Of a stretch of 64,000 nucleotides of DNA, positions 29,051 to 37,621 are shown piece after piece. The stretch comes from CAMAVH01 sp046297835. GTDB taxonomy: Bacteria > Pseudomonadota > Alphaproteobacteria > SMXQ01. Every line of letters starts with the position of its first letter. Position 1 is the stretch's first letter. Position numbers and translations under genes: made by a program. The stretch covers positions 62,001 through 126,000 of the forward strand of contig JBKBHI010000009.1 in NCBI GenBank assembly GCA_046297835.1. The letters are read 5' to 3'. The notes below the pieces were generated by a model, which saw nothing but the letters and a program-made list of their open reading frames with translations, made no database searches and was not told the DNA's origin.

Positions 29051-30846
29051 GCGCGAACGACGTCATCGCGTCGAGCCGGACGCCGCTCCGATCTGCGATC
29101 GGAGCGGCGCTGCGCGCTTCAGCGTCGGGGCTGTCGGGCCGCGGCCTCAGCGCCGAGAGCGTCCTCGGCCTGATCGTCGTCGCGGCTCTCTTCATCCTCG
29201 TCATCGGGCCGCTCTGCGCGGTTTTGCTGCAGGCTTTCGTGCCGGATCTGTTTTTCGGCGACCGCGCCCGCGGCGGGCTCGGCAATCTGCTCGAGCTGTT
29301 CAACCGGCCGCTATGGCAGCGGTCGCTGACCAATTCGCTGACGCTCGCCTCCGGCGCGGCCGTCATCGGCACGGCGATCGGCGTCGGCTTGGCGCTGCTT
29401 CGCCATTCCTACCGCTTTCCCGGGCGGACATCGCTCGACGTGCTGGCCTGGTCGCTGCTCATCCTGCCGTCCTTTGTCCTGGCGCAAGGCTGGATCCTCT
29501 TCGCCAGCAAGGGCGGCCTCGCCAACCAGTGGCTCGGACTTCCCTTCGTCTACGATCTGATCTTCTCGCCGTTCGGGCTGATCCTGATCATGAGCCTGAA
29601 AAATTTCCCCTACGCCTACCTCACCACGTCGGCGGCGCTGCAATGGCGCGTCGAGGACCACATGAACGCCGCGCGGCTCTGCGGCGCGCGGCCGGCGCGC
29701 GTGTTGCGCACGATCCGCGCGCCCCTGCTGCTGCCGGCGATTCTGTCAGGCGCGGTGCTGATCTTCGTCGATTCCATCGGCGATTTCGGGTTGCCATCCG
29801 CCTTGGCGACGACCTACCGCTTTCCGACGCTGCCCTACACGATCTATGTCGCGATCAATCAGTCGCCGATCCGCTTCGATCTGGCCGGCGTCCTCTCGAT
29901 CTACCTCACGCTGATCTTGCTCGCGGCGGTAACGCTCTACTTCTGGTTCCTGCGGCGCGGCCGATACGACTTTCTCACCAGCAAGGCGCGCCAGACATCC
30001 GCGCCGAAGCCGCGTTTCGCCTGGGCCTTGAGCGCCGTCGCCGCCGCGGCGATTTTCGTCGCTCTCGTTCTGCCGATCGGAACCAGCTGGCTGGTCTCGA
30101 TCATGCACGATATCGGCAACGGCCCGCGGCTCGACAACTTGACGATTTCGCATTACGCGGCGACGCTGGCCGACGGCGCGCGGATGCGCGTCGCGCTCGG
30201 CAATTCGCTGTGGATCGCCGCCGCCGCCGGCATCGGCAGCTTGATCATCACCTTTCCGGCCGCCTATCTGCTGACCTTCTCGAATTTCCGCTTTTTCAAC
30301 CGCTTCATCGACCTCGCCTGCACCTTGAGCCTGGCGGTGCCCGGCGTGATCCTCGGCGTCGGCTACATCTTCATTTGGAACGCGCCCTGGCTCGACCGCC
30401 TCGGCCTGTCGCTCTACGGCCATCCCTTCATTCTTGCTCTGGCGGCGATTTCCGGCGCGGTGCCGATCGCGGTGCGCATTATCCTCGGCGCCATCGCCCA
30501 GGTGCCGCGCTCCTTCCTGTCGGCCGCGGCGTTGCAGGGGGCGGGGCTCGGTCGCCGGCTTGCCGGAATCGTCGCGCCGATGGCGGCGCTGGCGCTCGTC
30601 TCGGCGGCGCTGACCGGCTTCGGATCGAGCGTTTTCGATCTCGCGACGACGGCGATCCTGCATCCGCCCGGCTTCGCCGTGCTGCCCGTCCACATCACCC
30701 GCGCCTTCGAGCAGGGTTATTACGGCGAATCCACCGCGGCGACGATGGCCGCCGGCGCCATCACCGTCGCCTTTATCGTCGCCGCGCAGAACCTGGCGCG
30801 CCGCGCGCTCAGGCGCTTCTCTCCGCCGACGGAGGATTCCCGATGA
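29047..30846 (+). CDS. ABC importer permease, fused two-domain
   Basis: A 599-residue inner-membrane permease with about 12 membrane segments in two homologous halves. Each half has a binding-protein-dependent EAA loop: AALQWRVEDHMNAARLCGARPARVLRTIRAPLLLPAI in the first and QVPRSFLSAAALQGAGLGRRLAGIVAPMAAL in the second. This FbpB/ThiP-type fusion normally works as one chain with a homodimeric ATPase. Start GTG 29047 overlaps the binding-protein stop. Substrate is uncertain between iron, thiamine or another small molecule. Confidence 0.9.
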   Translation: MSANDVIASSRTPLRSAIGAALRASASGLSGRGLSAESVLGLIVVAALFILVIGPLCAVLLQAFVPDLFFGDRARGGLGNLLELFNRPLWQRSLTNSLTLASGAAVIGTAIGVGLALLRHSYRFPGRTSLDVLAWSLLILPSFVLAQGWILFASKGGLANQWLGLPFVYDLIFSPFGLILIMSLKNFPYAYLTTSAALQWRVEDHMNAARLCGARPARVLRTIRAPLLLPAILSGAVLIFVDSIGDFGLPSALATTYRFPTLPYTIYVAINQSPIRFDLAGVLSIYLTLILLAAVTLYFWFLRRGRYDFLTSKARQTSAPKPRFAWALSAVAAAAIFVALVLPIGTSWLVSIMHDIGNGPRLDNLTISHYAATLADGARMRVALGNSLWIAAAAGIGSLIITFPAAYLLTFSNFRFFNRFIDLACTLSLAVPGVILGVGYIFIWNAPWLDRLGLSLYGHPFILALAAISGAVPIAVRIILGAIAQVPRSFLSAAALQGAGLGRRLAGIVAPMAALALVSAALTGFGSSVFDLATTAILHPPGFAVLPVHITRAFEQGYYGESTAATMAAGAITVAFIVAAQNLARRALRRFSPPTEDSR

Positions 30847-31973
30847 CCGCCGCCCTGCAAATCCGCGATCTCACCAAGCGCTACCGCGACGCCGTGGTGC
30901 TCAATCGTTTGAATCTCGACGTCGAGGCGGGCGAGGTCCTGTGCGTGGTCGGTCCTTCCGGCTGCGGCAAATCGACGTTGCTGCGCCTCGTCGCGGGCCT
31001 CGAAGCGCCGGATGACGGCACGATCCATGCCGGCGGCCGGCTGCTCGCCGGCCCGCGCGCCTTCCTGGCGCCGGAAAAGCGCGGGCTGAACATGGTGTTC
31101 CAAGACTATGCCCTATGGCCGCATATGAAGGTGCGGGCCATCGTCGGCTACGGCCTCGCCCATCTGCCTGCCGAGGAGCGCCGCCGCCGCGTCGACGGGC
31201 TGCTCTCGCTCATGCAGATCGGCGCGCTCGCCGACCGTTTTCCCTCGCAAATTTCCGGCGGCCAGCAGCAGCGCGTCGCGATCGCGCGGGCGCTCGCGAC
31301 CGATCCCACGATCCTGCTCTTCGACGAGCCGCTGTCGAACCTCGACGTGCAGCTCCGCCTCGAGATGCGTCAGGAGTTCGTCGAACTGTTCGGCCGGCTC
31401 GGCAAGACGGCGATCTACGTCACCCACGATCCGCAGGAAGCCTGCGCCTTCGCCGACCGCCTGCTGGTGATGCGCGCGGGCGAAATCGAGCAAATCGGTC
31501 CGCCGCAAAGCCTGTTCGCCGATCCGCGGTCCCCTTGGGTCGCGGCGCTCGCCGGCTATGACAGCCGCTTGCCGGCGAAGCTCGGCGACAAGATCGAAGG
31601 CGAGCGACACGAGGTTTGGGTCGGCGGCGAGCGCATGGTGGCGTCGTTGCGCGGCGAGCGCGCTGGCAGCGTCGCCGACAAGTCTGACATCACGCTGATG
31701 CTGCATCCGAGCGCGATCGAGCTGATCGATGACGCGACGCCCGGCGACGGCTTCAACTCCATGAGCGGCACGGTCAAGCGCAGCATCTACGAAGGGCGGC
31801 AATGGCGCGTGTTGCTCACGCTCGCCGACGGCACCGCGCTCAGCCTCGTGTCGCGCCGGCCGGCGTCGCCCGGCGACGCGGTTCGCGTGGTTTTTCCGAT
31901 TTCGGAAACTCTGGCTTTCAGCGTTATGCCGACAGCCGCCGCTTCGACGACCGCATCAGGAACCTCATCATGA
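30843..31973 (+). CDS. ABC importer ATP-binding protein with TOBE domain
   Basis: A 376-residue ATPase. Walker A is VVGPSGCGKSTLLRLVAG, Q-loop NMVFQDYALWPHM, signature SQISGGQQQRVAIARAL, Walker B ILLFDEPLSNLD, and the switch His sits in IYVTHDPQEA. Residues ~250-360 form a TOBE-type regulatory barrel (VWVGGERMVASLRGERAG; ITLMLHPSAIELID). It is closest in layout to FbpC/PotA importers. The ATG overlaps the permease stop, and its own stop overlaps the Nudix start. Confidence 0.93.
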   Translation: MTAALQIRDLTKRYRDAVVLNRLNLDVEAGEVLCVVGPSGCGKSTLLRLVAGLEAPDDGTIHAGGRLLAGPRAFLAPEKRGLNMVFQDYALWPHMKVRAIVGYGLAHLPAEERRRRVDGLLSLMQIGALADRFPSQISGGQQQRVAIARALATDPTILLFDEPLSNLDVQLRLEMRQEFVELFGRLGKTAIYVTHDPQEACAFADRLLVMRAGEIEQIGPPQSLFADPRSPWVAALAGYDSRLPAKLGDKIEGERHEVWVGGERMVASLRGERAGSVADKSDITLMLHPSAIELIDDATPGDGFNSMSGTVKRSIYEGRQWRVLLTLADGTALSLVSRRPASPGDAVRVVFPISETLAFSVMPTAAASTTASGTSS

Positions 31974-32875
31974 GTTTGGCGCGCCATATCGAAACTTGCC
32001 ATCGCCACGATCTCTCCCGCTTCCGCCCGTTTCTCGTGGCGGACGCTCTCGGCGATCATCGCGTCGGCTGGGTCGCCGGCGGCTTCGCCGACATCCTGCG
32101 CGACTGCCCGGGCGGATTGGAGGTCGAGCGCGATTGCGTCCGCCTGCCGCGCGGCCTTCCCGATTACGCGGCGCGGTCGGCGGCGATGGCCGAGGTCGTC
32201 GAATGGCTGTTCGCCCGGGGCCTGATCGCCGAGGTGCGTGGCGAAATATTTCCCGTGGCGACCTCATGGGACGATCCGCCGCTGTTGGAAATGGACCGCG
32301 GCGCCGCAGTTCGTTTCGGCATCGCCGCGCGCAAGGTGCAGGTCAACGGCTTCGTCGCGGCGCAAGACGCTATGGAGCCGGCCGCGATATGGATCGCGCA
32401 ACGCAGCTGGCAGAGCCTGACCGCGCCGGGCAAGTTCGACACTCTCGTCGTCGGGGGGCAACCGATCGAGTTGTCGCCGTTGGAGACGCTGATCAAGGAA
32501 GGCGAGGAGGAGGCCGGGCTGCCCGAGACGCTGGCGCGCCGGGCGCATTACGTCCGCAGCGTCAGCTATCTGATGGAAGCGCCTGAGGGGCTCCGCAACG
32601 ATCGCCTCGCGGTTTACGATCTGGAGCTGCCCGACGATTTCGCTCCGGACAATCAAGACGGCGAGATTATCGGCTTTCGCCGCTTGAGCGCGACCGACCT
32701 GATCGCCGAGCTGGCGGGCGACGAATTCAAGTTCAACACCGGCTTGGTGCTGCTCGATTTCTTGTTGCGGCGCGCGCCACGGGCGATACCCGCCGCTGAA
32801 GTGGCGGCCATCCTCGCCGCCTTCGAGCGCCATCACGCGCTGCGCTACGATCACGCGCCGTCGCTGCTGCGCTGA
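31970..32875 (+). CDS. DUF4743-Nudix hydrolase (Tnr3/YJR142W-like)
   Basis: A 301-residue protein. An N-terminal DUF4743 region (MSLARHIETCHRHDLSRFRPFLVAD; residues ~1-115) is followed by a Nudix domain. The Nudix box is of the DUF4743 type, GQPIELSPLETLIKEGEEEAGL, where the usual first Glu is replaced by Leu but the KExxEEAGL metal site is kept. NDRLAVYDLELPDDFAPDNQDGEI is characteristic of the family. Plant and yeast members clean up oxidised thiamine diphosphates. Coupling to an importer operon by four-base overlap (ATGA) suggests a shared ligand, possibly thiamine-related; this is inference. Confidence 0.88.
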   Translation: MSLARHIETCHRHDLSRFRPFLVADALGDHRVGWVAGGFADILRDCPGGLEVERDCVRLPRGLPDYAARSAAMAEVVEWLFARGLIAEVRGEIFPVATSWDDPPLLEMDRGAAVRFGIAARKVQVNGFVAAQDAMEPAAIWIAQRSWQSLTAPGKFDTLVVGGQPIELSPLETLIKEGEEEAGLPETLARRAHYVRSVSYLMEAPEGLRNDRLAVYDLELPDDFAPDNQDGEIIGFRRLSATDLIAELAGDEFKFNTGLVLLDFLLRRAPRAIPAAEVAAILAAFERHHALRYDHAPSLLR

Positions 32876-33053
32876 CGCCGCCATCTCGGCATGAGCGCGG
32901 ACGGATGGCGGGACGCCTTCGTCGTCGGCGATCCTGGGCGGCGCGCGACGCCGTCACACGTTGACGGAACCTGACCCCCGGAACTCTCCTCTCCGGCCGG
33001 GCGTTTCATCAGCACCCTCCATCGCCGCGTCGTTCGACGCGAAAGGATATGCC

Positions 33054-33404
33054 ATGCCCGCCATTCCTGGGCCCGTTGCCCATAGGCTCACCGTTCTCGG
33101 CCTCGCCCGCGCCGGGGCCTTCGCTCTCGCCTGTCTCGCCGTTCCGGCTGCGGCGCAAACCGTCCAGACTCCTGCGGAACGGTTTCAGGAGATCCCGGTC
33201 GCGCCCTTGCCGAACCATGTCACGCCAAGCCAGGAGATCGACGGGCCGGTGCCGGGGCGCGCCAAGGCGATCGACCCCCTGCTGCGCGAGCTCCAACCCT
33301 TGCCCGATCCGGAAGCGCCTAGCGCGCCGCGCGAGCCGCGCCTGCCCAACGCCTCGCCCGAGGAGCCGGCGATGCGTCCCCTGGTGCCGCCGTTCGGGCC
33401 GTGA
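33054..33404 (+). CDS. Small proline-rich secreted protein
   Basis: A 116-residue protein with a signal peptide (LTVLGLARAGAFALACLAVPAAA|QTVQTPAERFQEI). A Pro/Glu-rich mature part (LRELQPLPDPEAPSAPREPRLPNASPEEPA) looks unstructured and periplasmic. The start ATG 33054 has GAAAGGA six bases upstream; a longer in-frame start at 32961 lacks a ribosome site. No family is recognised. It sits in a small island with another secreted protein. Confidence 0.65.
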   Translation: MPAIPGPVAHRLTVLGLARAGAFALACLAVPAAAQTVQTPAERFQEIPVAPLPNHVTPSQEIDGPVPGRAKAIDPLLRELQPLPDPEAPSAPREPRLPNASPEEPAMRPLVPPFGP

Positions 33405-33532
33405 GCGCGGAAAGTTCCGCGGGGCTGGGCGAAATATCGTCCGGAACGCGGCGCGCGACGGCAGCGTTTTCTCCCTACAACAACAATCATCGAAGCTTCC
33501 GCGCCGAGCGGCGCGGAGCGGAAAGGAACCAG

Positions 33533-33787
33533 ATGTCTGCCAAACAGTTGCTGTGCGCCGCGGCTGTCGCCGCGTGCGGGTTTTCCGGCGCCGCGATGGC
33601 GCAGCAGGTGATCGTGCAGCCGGCCCCCACGGTGATCGCGCCCGCGCCGACCGTGGTCGCCCCGGCTCCTGTCGTGGTGACGCCCGCCCCGGCGCCGACG
33701 GTGGTCTATCAGCCCGGCACCGTGACGGTGCACGAGCGGCCGGCGACGACGCGCCCCGACGGCACCAGCCTGGCCGAAGACAAGTAA
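33533..33787 (+). CDS. Small periplasmic Ala/Pro/Val-rich repeat protein
   Basis: An 84-residue protein with a signal peptide (MSAKQLLCAAAVAACGFSGAAMA|QQ). The mature chain is a degenerate valine-proline-alanine repeat (VIVQPAPTVIAPAPTVVAPA) with a short tail, ATTRPDGTSLAEDK. AAGGA precedes the ATG and a terminator follows 22 bases after the stop, so it looks like a real, compact gene. Similar low-complexity periplasmic proteins occur in alphaproteobacteria; function unknown. Confidence 0.7.
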   Translation: MSAKQLLCAAAVAACGFSGAAMAQQVIVQPAPTVIAPAPTVVAPAPVVVTPAPAPTVVYQPGTVTVHERPATTRPDGTSLAEDK

Positions 33788-33809
33788 GCCTCGGCCGGCA
33801 CCGCGAAAA

Positions 33810-33841
33810 AACGCCCGGATGGCGCGAGCCGTCCGGGCGTT
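33810..33841. terminator. Rho-independent terminator after the small periplasmic protein gene
   Basis: A 10-bp stem (33810-33819 with 33832-33841) extended by an inner GGC/GCC pairing, right after a run of six A's at 33805-33810. The A-run suggests that it also works for transcription coming leftward. It lies 22 bases past the stop of the secreted-protein gene. Confidence 0.75.
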
Positions 33842-33914
33842 CGTCGTTTGCGCCGTTTTGGAAGGAGAGCGAAGGTGCGGCGGCAGGGCCGTTCCGCCCG
33901 GTCTTCAAAGCAAA

Positions 33915-33943
33915 ATGCCCGAACGGATTTTCCGTTCGGGCAT
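33915..33943 (-). terminator. Hairpin terminator of amtB
   Basis: A perfect 13-bp inverted repeat (33915-33927 with 33931-33943) with a three-T loop, about 50 bases downstream of the amtB stop on the minus strand. The sequence that follows on that strand is moderately T-rich (TTTGCTTTG). Confidence 0.7.
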
Positions 33944-33992
33944 CGATGCTCATGCGCGCGACAAGCGACGGGCGCTCATCGCGGGTTAGAGG

Positions 33993-35294
33993 TTAGTGCA
34001 CGGATTCGCCGTGCAGGGCCTGGTCGAGGCCTTCACGCTCTTCATCGGTCGTGACGCGCAGGCCCATGACCAAGTCGATCACCTTCAAGATGATGAAGGT
34101 GACGACGGCGACATAGACGATCGTCACGCCGACACCGACGAACTGCAGCCAGAGCTGAGCGCCGTTGCCTTCCAGCAGGCCGGCGGTGCCGCCGATGGCT
34201 TCGACGGCGAAGACGCCGGTCAGCAGCGCGCCGACGATGCCGCCGATGCCGTGGATGCCGAAGCAATCCAGCGAATCGTCGTAGCCGAGGGCCTTCTTCA
34301 CCGCGGTGGAGAAGATGTAGCAGACGACGCCCGACGCGAGACCGATCAGGATCGCGCCGCCAGGGCCGACGAAGCCGGCGGCCGGCGTGATCGCGACCAA
34401 GCCGGCGATCGCGCCGGAGATGATCCCGAGGACGCTGGCTTTGCCGCGGGCGGCCCATTCGATCACCATCCAGGCCAAGGCGGCCGCGGCGGTGGCGATT
34501 TGGGTGACCAGCATGGCGTAGCCGGCAGCGCCGTCGGCCGCGACGGCCGAGCCGGCGTTGAAGCCGAACCAGCCGACCCACAGGAGGGCGGCGCCGATGA
34601 CGCTGAGGGTCAGGTTATGCGGCGACATGTTCTCGCTGCCATAGCCGGTGCGCTTGCCGAGGACGAGCGCGGCGACCAGGCCGGCGATGCCGGCGTTGAT
34701 GTGCACGACGGTGCCGCCCGCGAAGTCGAGAACACCCATCTCGCTGAGGAAGCCGTCGCCCCACACCCAATGGCAGATCGGCGCGTAGATCAGGATCAGC
34801 CAAGCGGTGATGAAGACGAGCAGCGAAGAGAACTTCATGCGATCGGCCACCGAGCCGGTGATCAGCGCGGCGGTGATGATGCCGAACGTCATCTGGAAGA
34901 CGATGAACACCGATTCGGGGAAGGTGCCGGAGAGGGCGTCAGGCGTCAGGCCTGCCAGAAAGAGCTTGCTGAGGTCGCCGACATAGGGCCCGCCTTCGCC
35001 GAACGCAAGCGAGTAGCCGACCGCGTACCACAGGATCGAGACGAGGCAGGTGATGGCGAAGCTCTGCATCATCGTCGCCAGCACGTTCTTCTTGCGGACC
35101 ATGCCGCCGTAGAACAGCGCGACGCCCGGGATCGTCATCATCAGGACGAGCAGGGTGGACACCAGCATCCAAGCGGTGTCGCCGCTGTTGAGGACATCTT
35201 CGGCGGCGGCGGCTTCTTGCGCGAAAGCGCCGAACGATGCGGTCGTGCCGAGCGCCAAAGCGCCGAGGCCCGCGAGGGTTTTCAGACGAAACAT
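33993..35294 (-). CDS. amtB: Ammonium transporter AmtB
   Basis: A 433-residue trimeric ammonium channel with a cleavable signal peptide (LGALALGTTASFGAFA|QEAAAA) and eleven membrane helices. Signatures: LFYGGMVRKKNVLATMMQSF, the DFAGGTVVHINAGIAGLVAAL region with the first pore His, and GIHGIGGIVGALLTGVFA with the second pore His. The C-terminal tail (DLVMGLRVTTDEEREGLDQALHGE) binds the PII protein. The start at 35294 has AAGGAG upstream. It lies 13 bases after glnK, the standard nitrogen-control operon. Confidence 0.97.
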   Translation of the reverse strand: MFRLKTLAGLGALALGTTASFGAFAQEAAAAEDVLNSGDTAWMLVSTLLVLMMTIPGVALFYGGMVRKKNVLATMMQSFAITCLVSILWYAVGYSLAFGEGGPYVGDLSKLFLAGLTPDALSGTFPESVFIVFQMTFGIITAALITGSVADRMKFSSLLVFITAWLILIYAPICHWVWGDGFLSEMGVLDFAGGTVVHINAGIAGLVAALVLGKRTGYGSENMSPHNLTLSVIGAALLWVGWFGFNAGSAVAADGAAGYAMLVTQIATAAAALAWMVIEWAARGKASVLGIISGAIAGLVAITPAAGFVGPGGAILIGLASGVVCYIFSTAVKKALGYDDSLDCFGIHGIGGIVGALLTGVFAVEAIGGTAGLLEGNGAQLWLQFVGVGVTIVYVAVVTFIILKVIDLVMGLRVTTDEEREGLDQALHGESVH

Positions 35295-35307
35295 TCTGGT
35301 CTTCTCC

Positions 35308-35646
35308 TTAGAGTGCATCGGCGTTGGTTTCGCCCGTGCGGATCCGAACGGCCTGCAGCAGGTCGATCACGAAGATCTTGCCGTCGCCGATCTTGTCGGT
35401 GTGGGCAGCCTTCTGGATGGTCTCGACGACGCGCTCGGCGAGTTCGTCGGACACCGCAACCTCGAGTTTGGTCTTGGGCAGGAAATCGATCGCGTATTCC
35501 GCGCCGCGGTAGATTTCGGTGTGCCCCTTTTGGCGGCCGAAGCCTTTTACTTCCGTGACCGTCATGCCCTGAATGCCAAGCTCGGTCAGAGCTTCGCGGA
35601 CAGGGTCCAGCATGAACGGTTTAATGATGGCCATAACGAGTTTCAT
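35308..35646 (-). CDS. glnK: PII nitrogen regulatory protein GlnK
   Basis: A 112-residue PII protein, the trimeric sensor of 2-oxoglutarate and ATP/ADP that blocks AmtB when nitrogen is plentiful. Seen: MKLVMAIIKPFMLDPVREAL, the T-loop KGFGRQKGHTEIYRGAEY with the uridylylation Tyr, and IGDGKIFVIDLLQAVRIRTGE. I start at MKLVMAII (35646), preceded by a GGAGG-type site; a longer reading from 35688 adds 14 atypical residues. Being next to amtB favours the GlnK name over GlnB. Confidence 0.95.
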   Translation of the reverse strand: MKLVMAIIKPFMLDPVREALTELGIQGMTVTEVKGFGRQKGHTEIYRGAEYAIDFLPKTKLEVAVSDELAERVVETIQKAAHTDKIGDGKIFVIDLLQAVRIRTGETNADAL

Positions 35647-36108
35647 TTGGAGGTCCCCTTCCAAAGTGGCGGATTGCCGGCTCTTCATCCTCTGCGCCAG
35701 CGATGGGCCGGGCGGCCCAGGAGCCGGACGCGAGAGACGGCTGATCCCTGATCCCGTCCATTGCAGACGGCATCACGCGCCCTGTCTTTTCAACTTCCGT
35801 GCCGTTGTTCCCGGCCTGCCATCTGGATCGTTTGGCCCAACGGAATCAAAAGCTTGAGACCCCAAGACGTTTTTTGCGGCGGCCTCGCAAACCAGCCACT
35901 GCTCATATAAAGTGCAAAAACTAAAAAACGCATATCTTTTAAGCAAAAGCCAAAAAAGGGATTATTCTGAATAAGTTGCGGATTCCGGTGATTGTTCCCA
36001 AATCGGCGCATCCGATCCAGCGAAAGGCGCGACCTATGGAGCCGTTTCGGCGCTTGGCATCGGGCTGGCCGTGGGCACGCGCCGCTCATCCGTGCTAGGT
36101 AGCGGACC
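35647..36108. other. Gene-free region between glnK and ubiH-type gene
   Basis: A 462-base divergent intergenic region. It should hold the glnK-amtB promoter (leftward) and that of the hydroxylase gene (rightward). The stretch 35900-35970 is strikingly AT-rich for this genome. A candidate sigma-54 site is listed separately. No ORF with a recognisable product is seen. Confidence 0.5.
35790..35804 (-). promoter_or_regulatory. Candidate sigma-54 promoter for glnK-amtB
   Basis: On the minus strand this reads CGGCACGGAAGTTGA, close to the -24/-12 consensus TGGCACG-N4-TTGC with the GG and TTG elements correctly spaced. The -12 C is replaced by A and the first T by C. It lies about 145 bases upstream of the glnK start. 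NtrC/sigma-54 control of glnK-amtB is well established, but this site is imperfect and no clear NtrC operators were found. Confidence 0.35.
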
Positions 36109-37449
36109 ATGACCGAACCCGCCGATCCGCAAACCGCGCCTCTCGTCGCCGACATCCTGGTGGTGGGCGGCGGCATGGTCGGGCTGACCGCCGCCGTCGC
36201 GCTGGCGCAAGCCGGCTTCGATGTCGTCGCGCTCGATCGCGCCGATCCCGCCGCCCAACTCGACGCCGGATTCGACGGCCGCGTCTCGGCGATCGCCGCC
36301 GGCTCGCGCCGCGTGCTCGAAGGGCTCGGCCTGTGGAATCAGGTGCTGGCGCAGGGCGGCCATTACAAAGGCGGCGCCGCCGAGCCGATTCGCGACATCC
36401 GCGTGAGCGATGGCGGCAGTTCCGCGTTCGTGCATTACGATTCCCGCGCCCTTGCGCGAGACGATTCCCGCACCCTTGCGCGAGACGAGTCCCGCACCCT
36501 CGCCGCGCGCGGCGAAGCGCCGGAGCCGTTCGGCCATATCGTCGAGAACCGCGTGATCCGCGCCGCGCTGGCGGCGCGCTTGAAGGAACTGCCCAACCTG
36601 ACGCTGATCGCGCCGGCCGAATTGGTTCATGTCGTCAACGCGCCGGCGCGCGCGATCGCCACCCTGAGCGACGGCCGCGTCGTCGAGGCGGCGCTGGTCG
36701 TCGCCGCCGAAGGCAAGGATTCCGCGCTGCGCCAGCAACGCGGCATCGCGGTCACGCGCTGGACCTATCCGCAGAGCGCCATCGTCTGCACCATCGCGCA
36801 CGAGACGCCGCACGGCGGCATCGCGCACGAGCGTTTCCTGCCGGTCGGCCCCTTCGCGATCCTGCCGATGACCGACGATCAGGAGGGCCGGCATCGTTCG
36901 TCGCTGGTGTGGACCGAGAAGACCGCGCTCGCGCCGGCTTACCTCAGCTTGAACAAGGCCGATTTCGACGCCGAGATCCTGCGCCGCGTCGGCGATTTTC
37001 TCGGCCGCGTCGAAAGCGTCGGGCCGCGCTGGCCTTACCCCCTGTCGCTGCTGCACGCCGAACGCTACACCGACGAGCGCCTGGCGCTGATCGGCGATGC
37101 GGCGCACGCGATCCATCCGATCGCCGGCCAGGGCTTGAACCTCGGCTTGCGCGACGTCGCGGCGTTGGCGGAAGTCCTGGTCGACGCCAAGCGGCTCGGC
37201 CTCGACATCGGCTTCGGCGAGGTGCTGGCCAATTACGAACGCTGGCGGCGCTTCGACAACGCCCTGCTCGCCGGCATCACCGACGGCTTGAACCGGCTGT
37301 TCTCCAACAGCCTCGCGCCGATCGTGCTGGCGCGCCGGCTCGGCTTCCGCCTGGTCAACCGCGCCGGGCCGGTCAAAACCTTCTTCATGAAGCACGCGAT
37401 GGGTCTGGTCGGCGAACTGCCGCGTCTCGCGCGCGGCGAGCCGCTGTAG
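36109..37449 (+). CDS. UbiH/UbiF/COQ6-family FAD-dependent hydroxylase
   Basis: A 446-residue flavoprotein monooxygenase of ubiquinone biosynthesis. FAD motifs: ADILVVGGGMVGLTAAVALAQAG (Rossmann), DG motif in LIGDAAHAIHPIAGQGLNLGLRDVAAL and the conserved HIVENRVIRAAL. Which ring position it hydroxylates cannot be told. Residues 111-132 (DSRALARD, DSRTLARD, ESRTLA) are a tandem repeat not seen in ordinary UbiH proteins; it sits in a loop just before the HIVENR motif. Start ATG 36109. Confidence 0.9.
   Translation: MTEPADPQTAPLVADILVVGGGMVGLTAAVALAQAGFDVVALDRADPAAQLDAGFDGRVSAIAAGSRRVLEGLGLWNQVLAQGGHYKGGAAEPIRDIRVSDGGSSAFVHYDSRALARDDSRTLARDESRTLAARGEAPEPFGHIVENRVIRAALAARLKELPNLTLIAPAELVHVVNAPARAIATLSDGRVVEAALVVAAEGKDSALRQQRGIAVTRWTYPQSAIVCTIAHETPHGGIAHERFLPVGPFAILPMTDDQEGRHRSSLVWTEKTALAPAYLSLNKADFDAEILRRVGDFLGRVESVGPRWPYPLSLLHAERYTDERLALIGDAAHAIHPIAGQGLNLGLRDVAALAEVLVDAKRLGLDIGFGEVLANYERWRRFDNALLAGITDGLNRLFSNSLAPIVLARRLGFRLVNRAGPVKTFFMKHAMGLVGELPRLARGEPL
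36439..36502 (+). repeat. In-frame 24-base tandem repeat inside the UbiH-type gene
   Basis: Two nearly identical 24-base units (36439-36462 and 36463-36486, one difference) and a partial third (36487-36502). Each full unit encodes eight residues of the form DSR(A/T)LARD. The copies are too alike at silent positions to be old, pointing to recent slippage expansion. Confidence 0.9.
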
Positions 37450-37478
37450 CTGTCGCAATCTGATAGCAGCGCAAAAAC

Positions 37479-37566
37479 CGTCATGCTCGGACTTGATCCG
37501 AGCATCCATGCGTCAACCGCCTGAGCGCCGGATGAATGGACCTTCGGATCAAGCCCGAAGGTGACG
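37479..37566. repeat. Dispersed alphaproteobacterial palindromic repeat, two inverted copies
   Basis: A 31-base unit at 37479-37509 (begins CGTCATGCTCGGACTTGATC) is present again inverted at 37536-37566. Each copy is itself a hairpin around CTTGATC. This is the familiar intergenic element of alphaproteobacterial genomes, as I recall it. It lies between convergent genes and could help end transcription. Confidence 0.8.
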
Positions 37567-37621
37567 ATTTGCTTGATGCGCCGTGCCGACTGGGACCATC
37601 GCCAAGGATGAGCGGTTAGGC

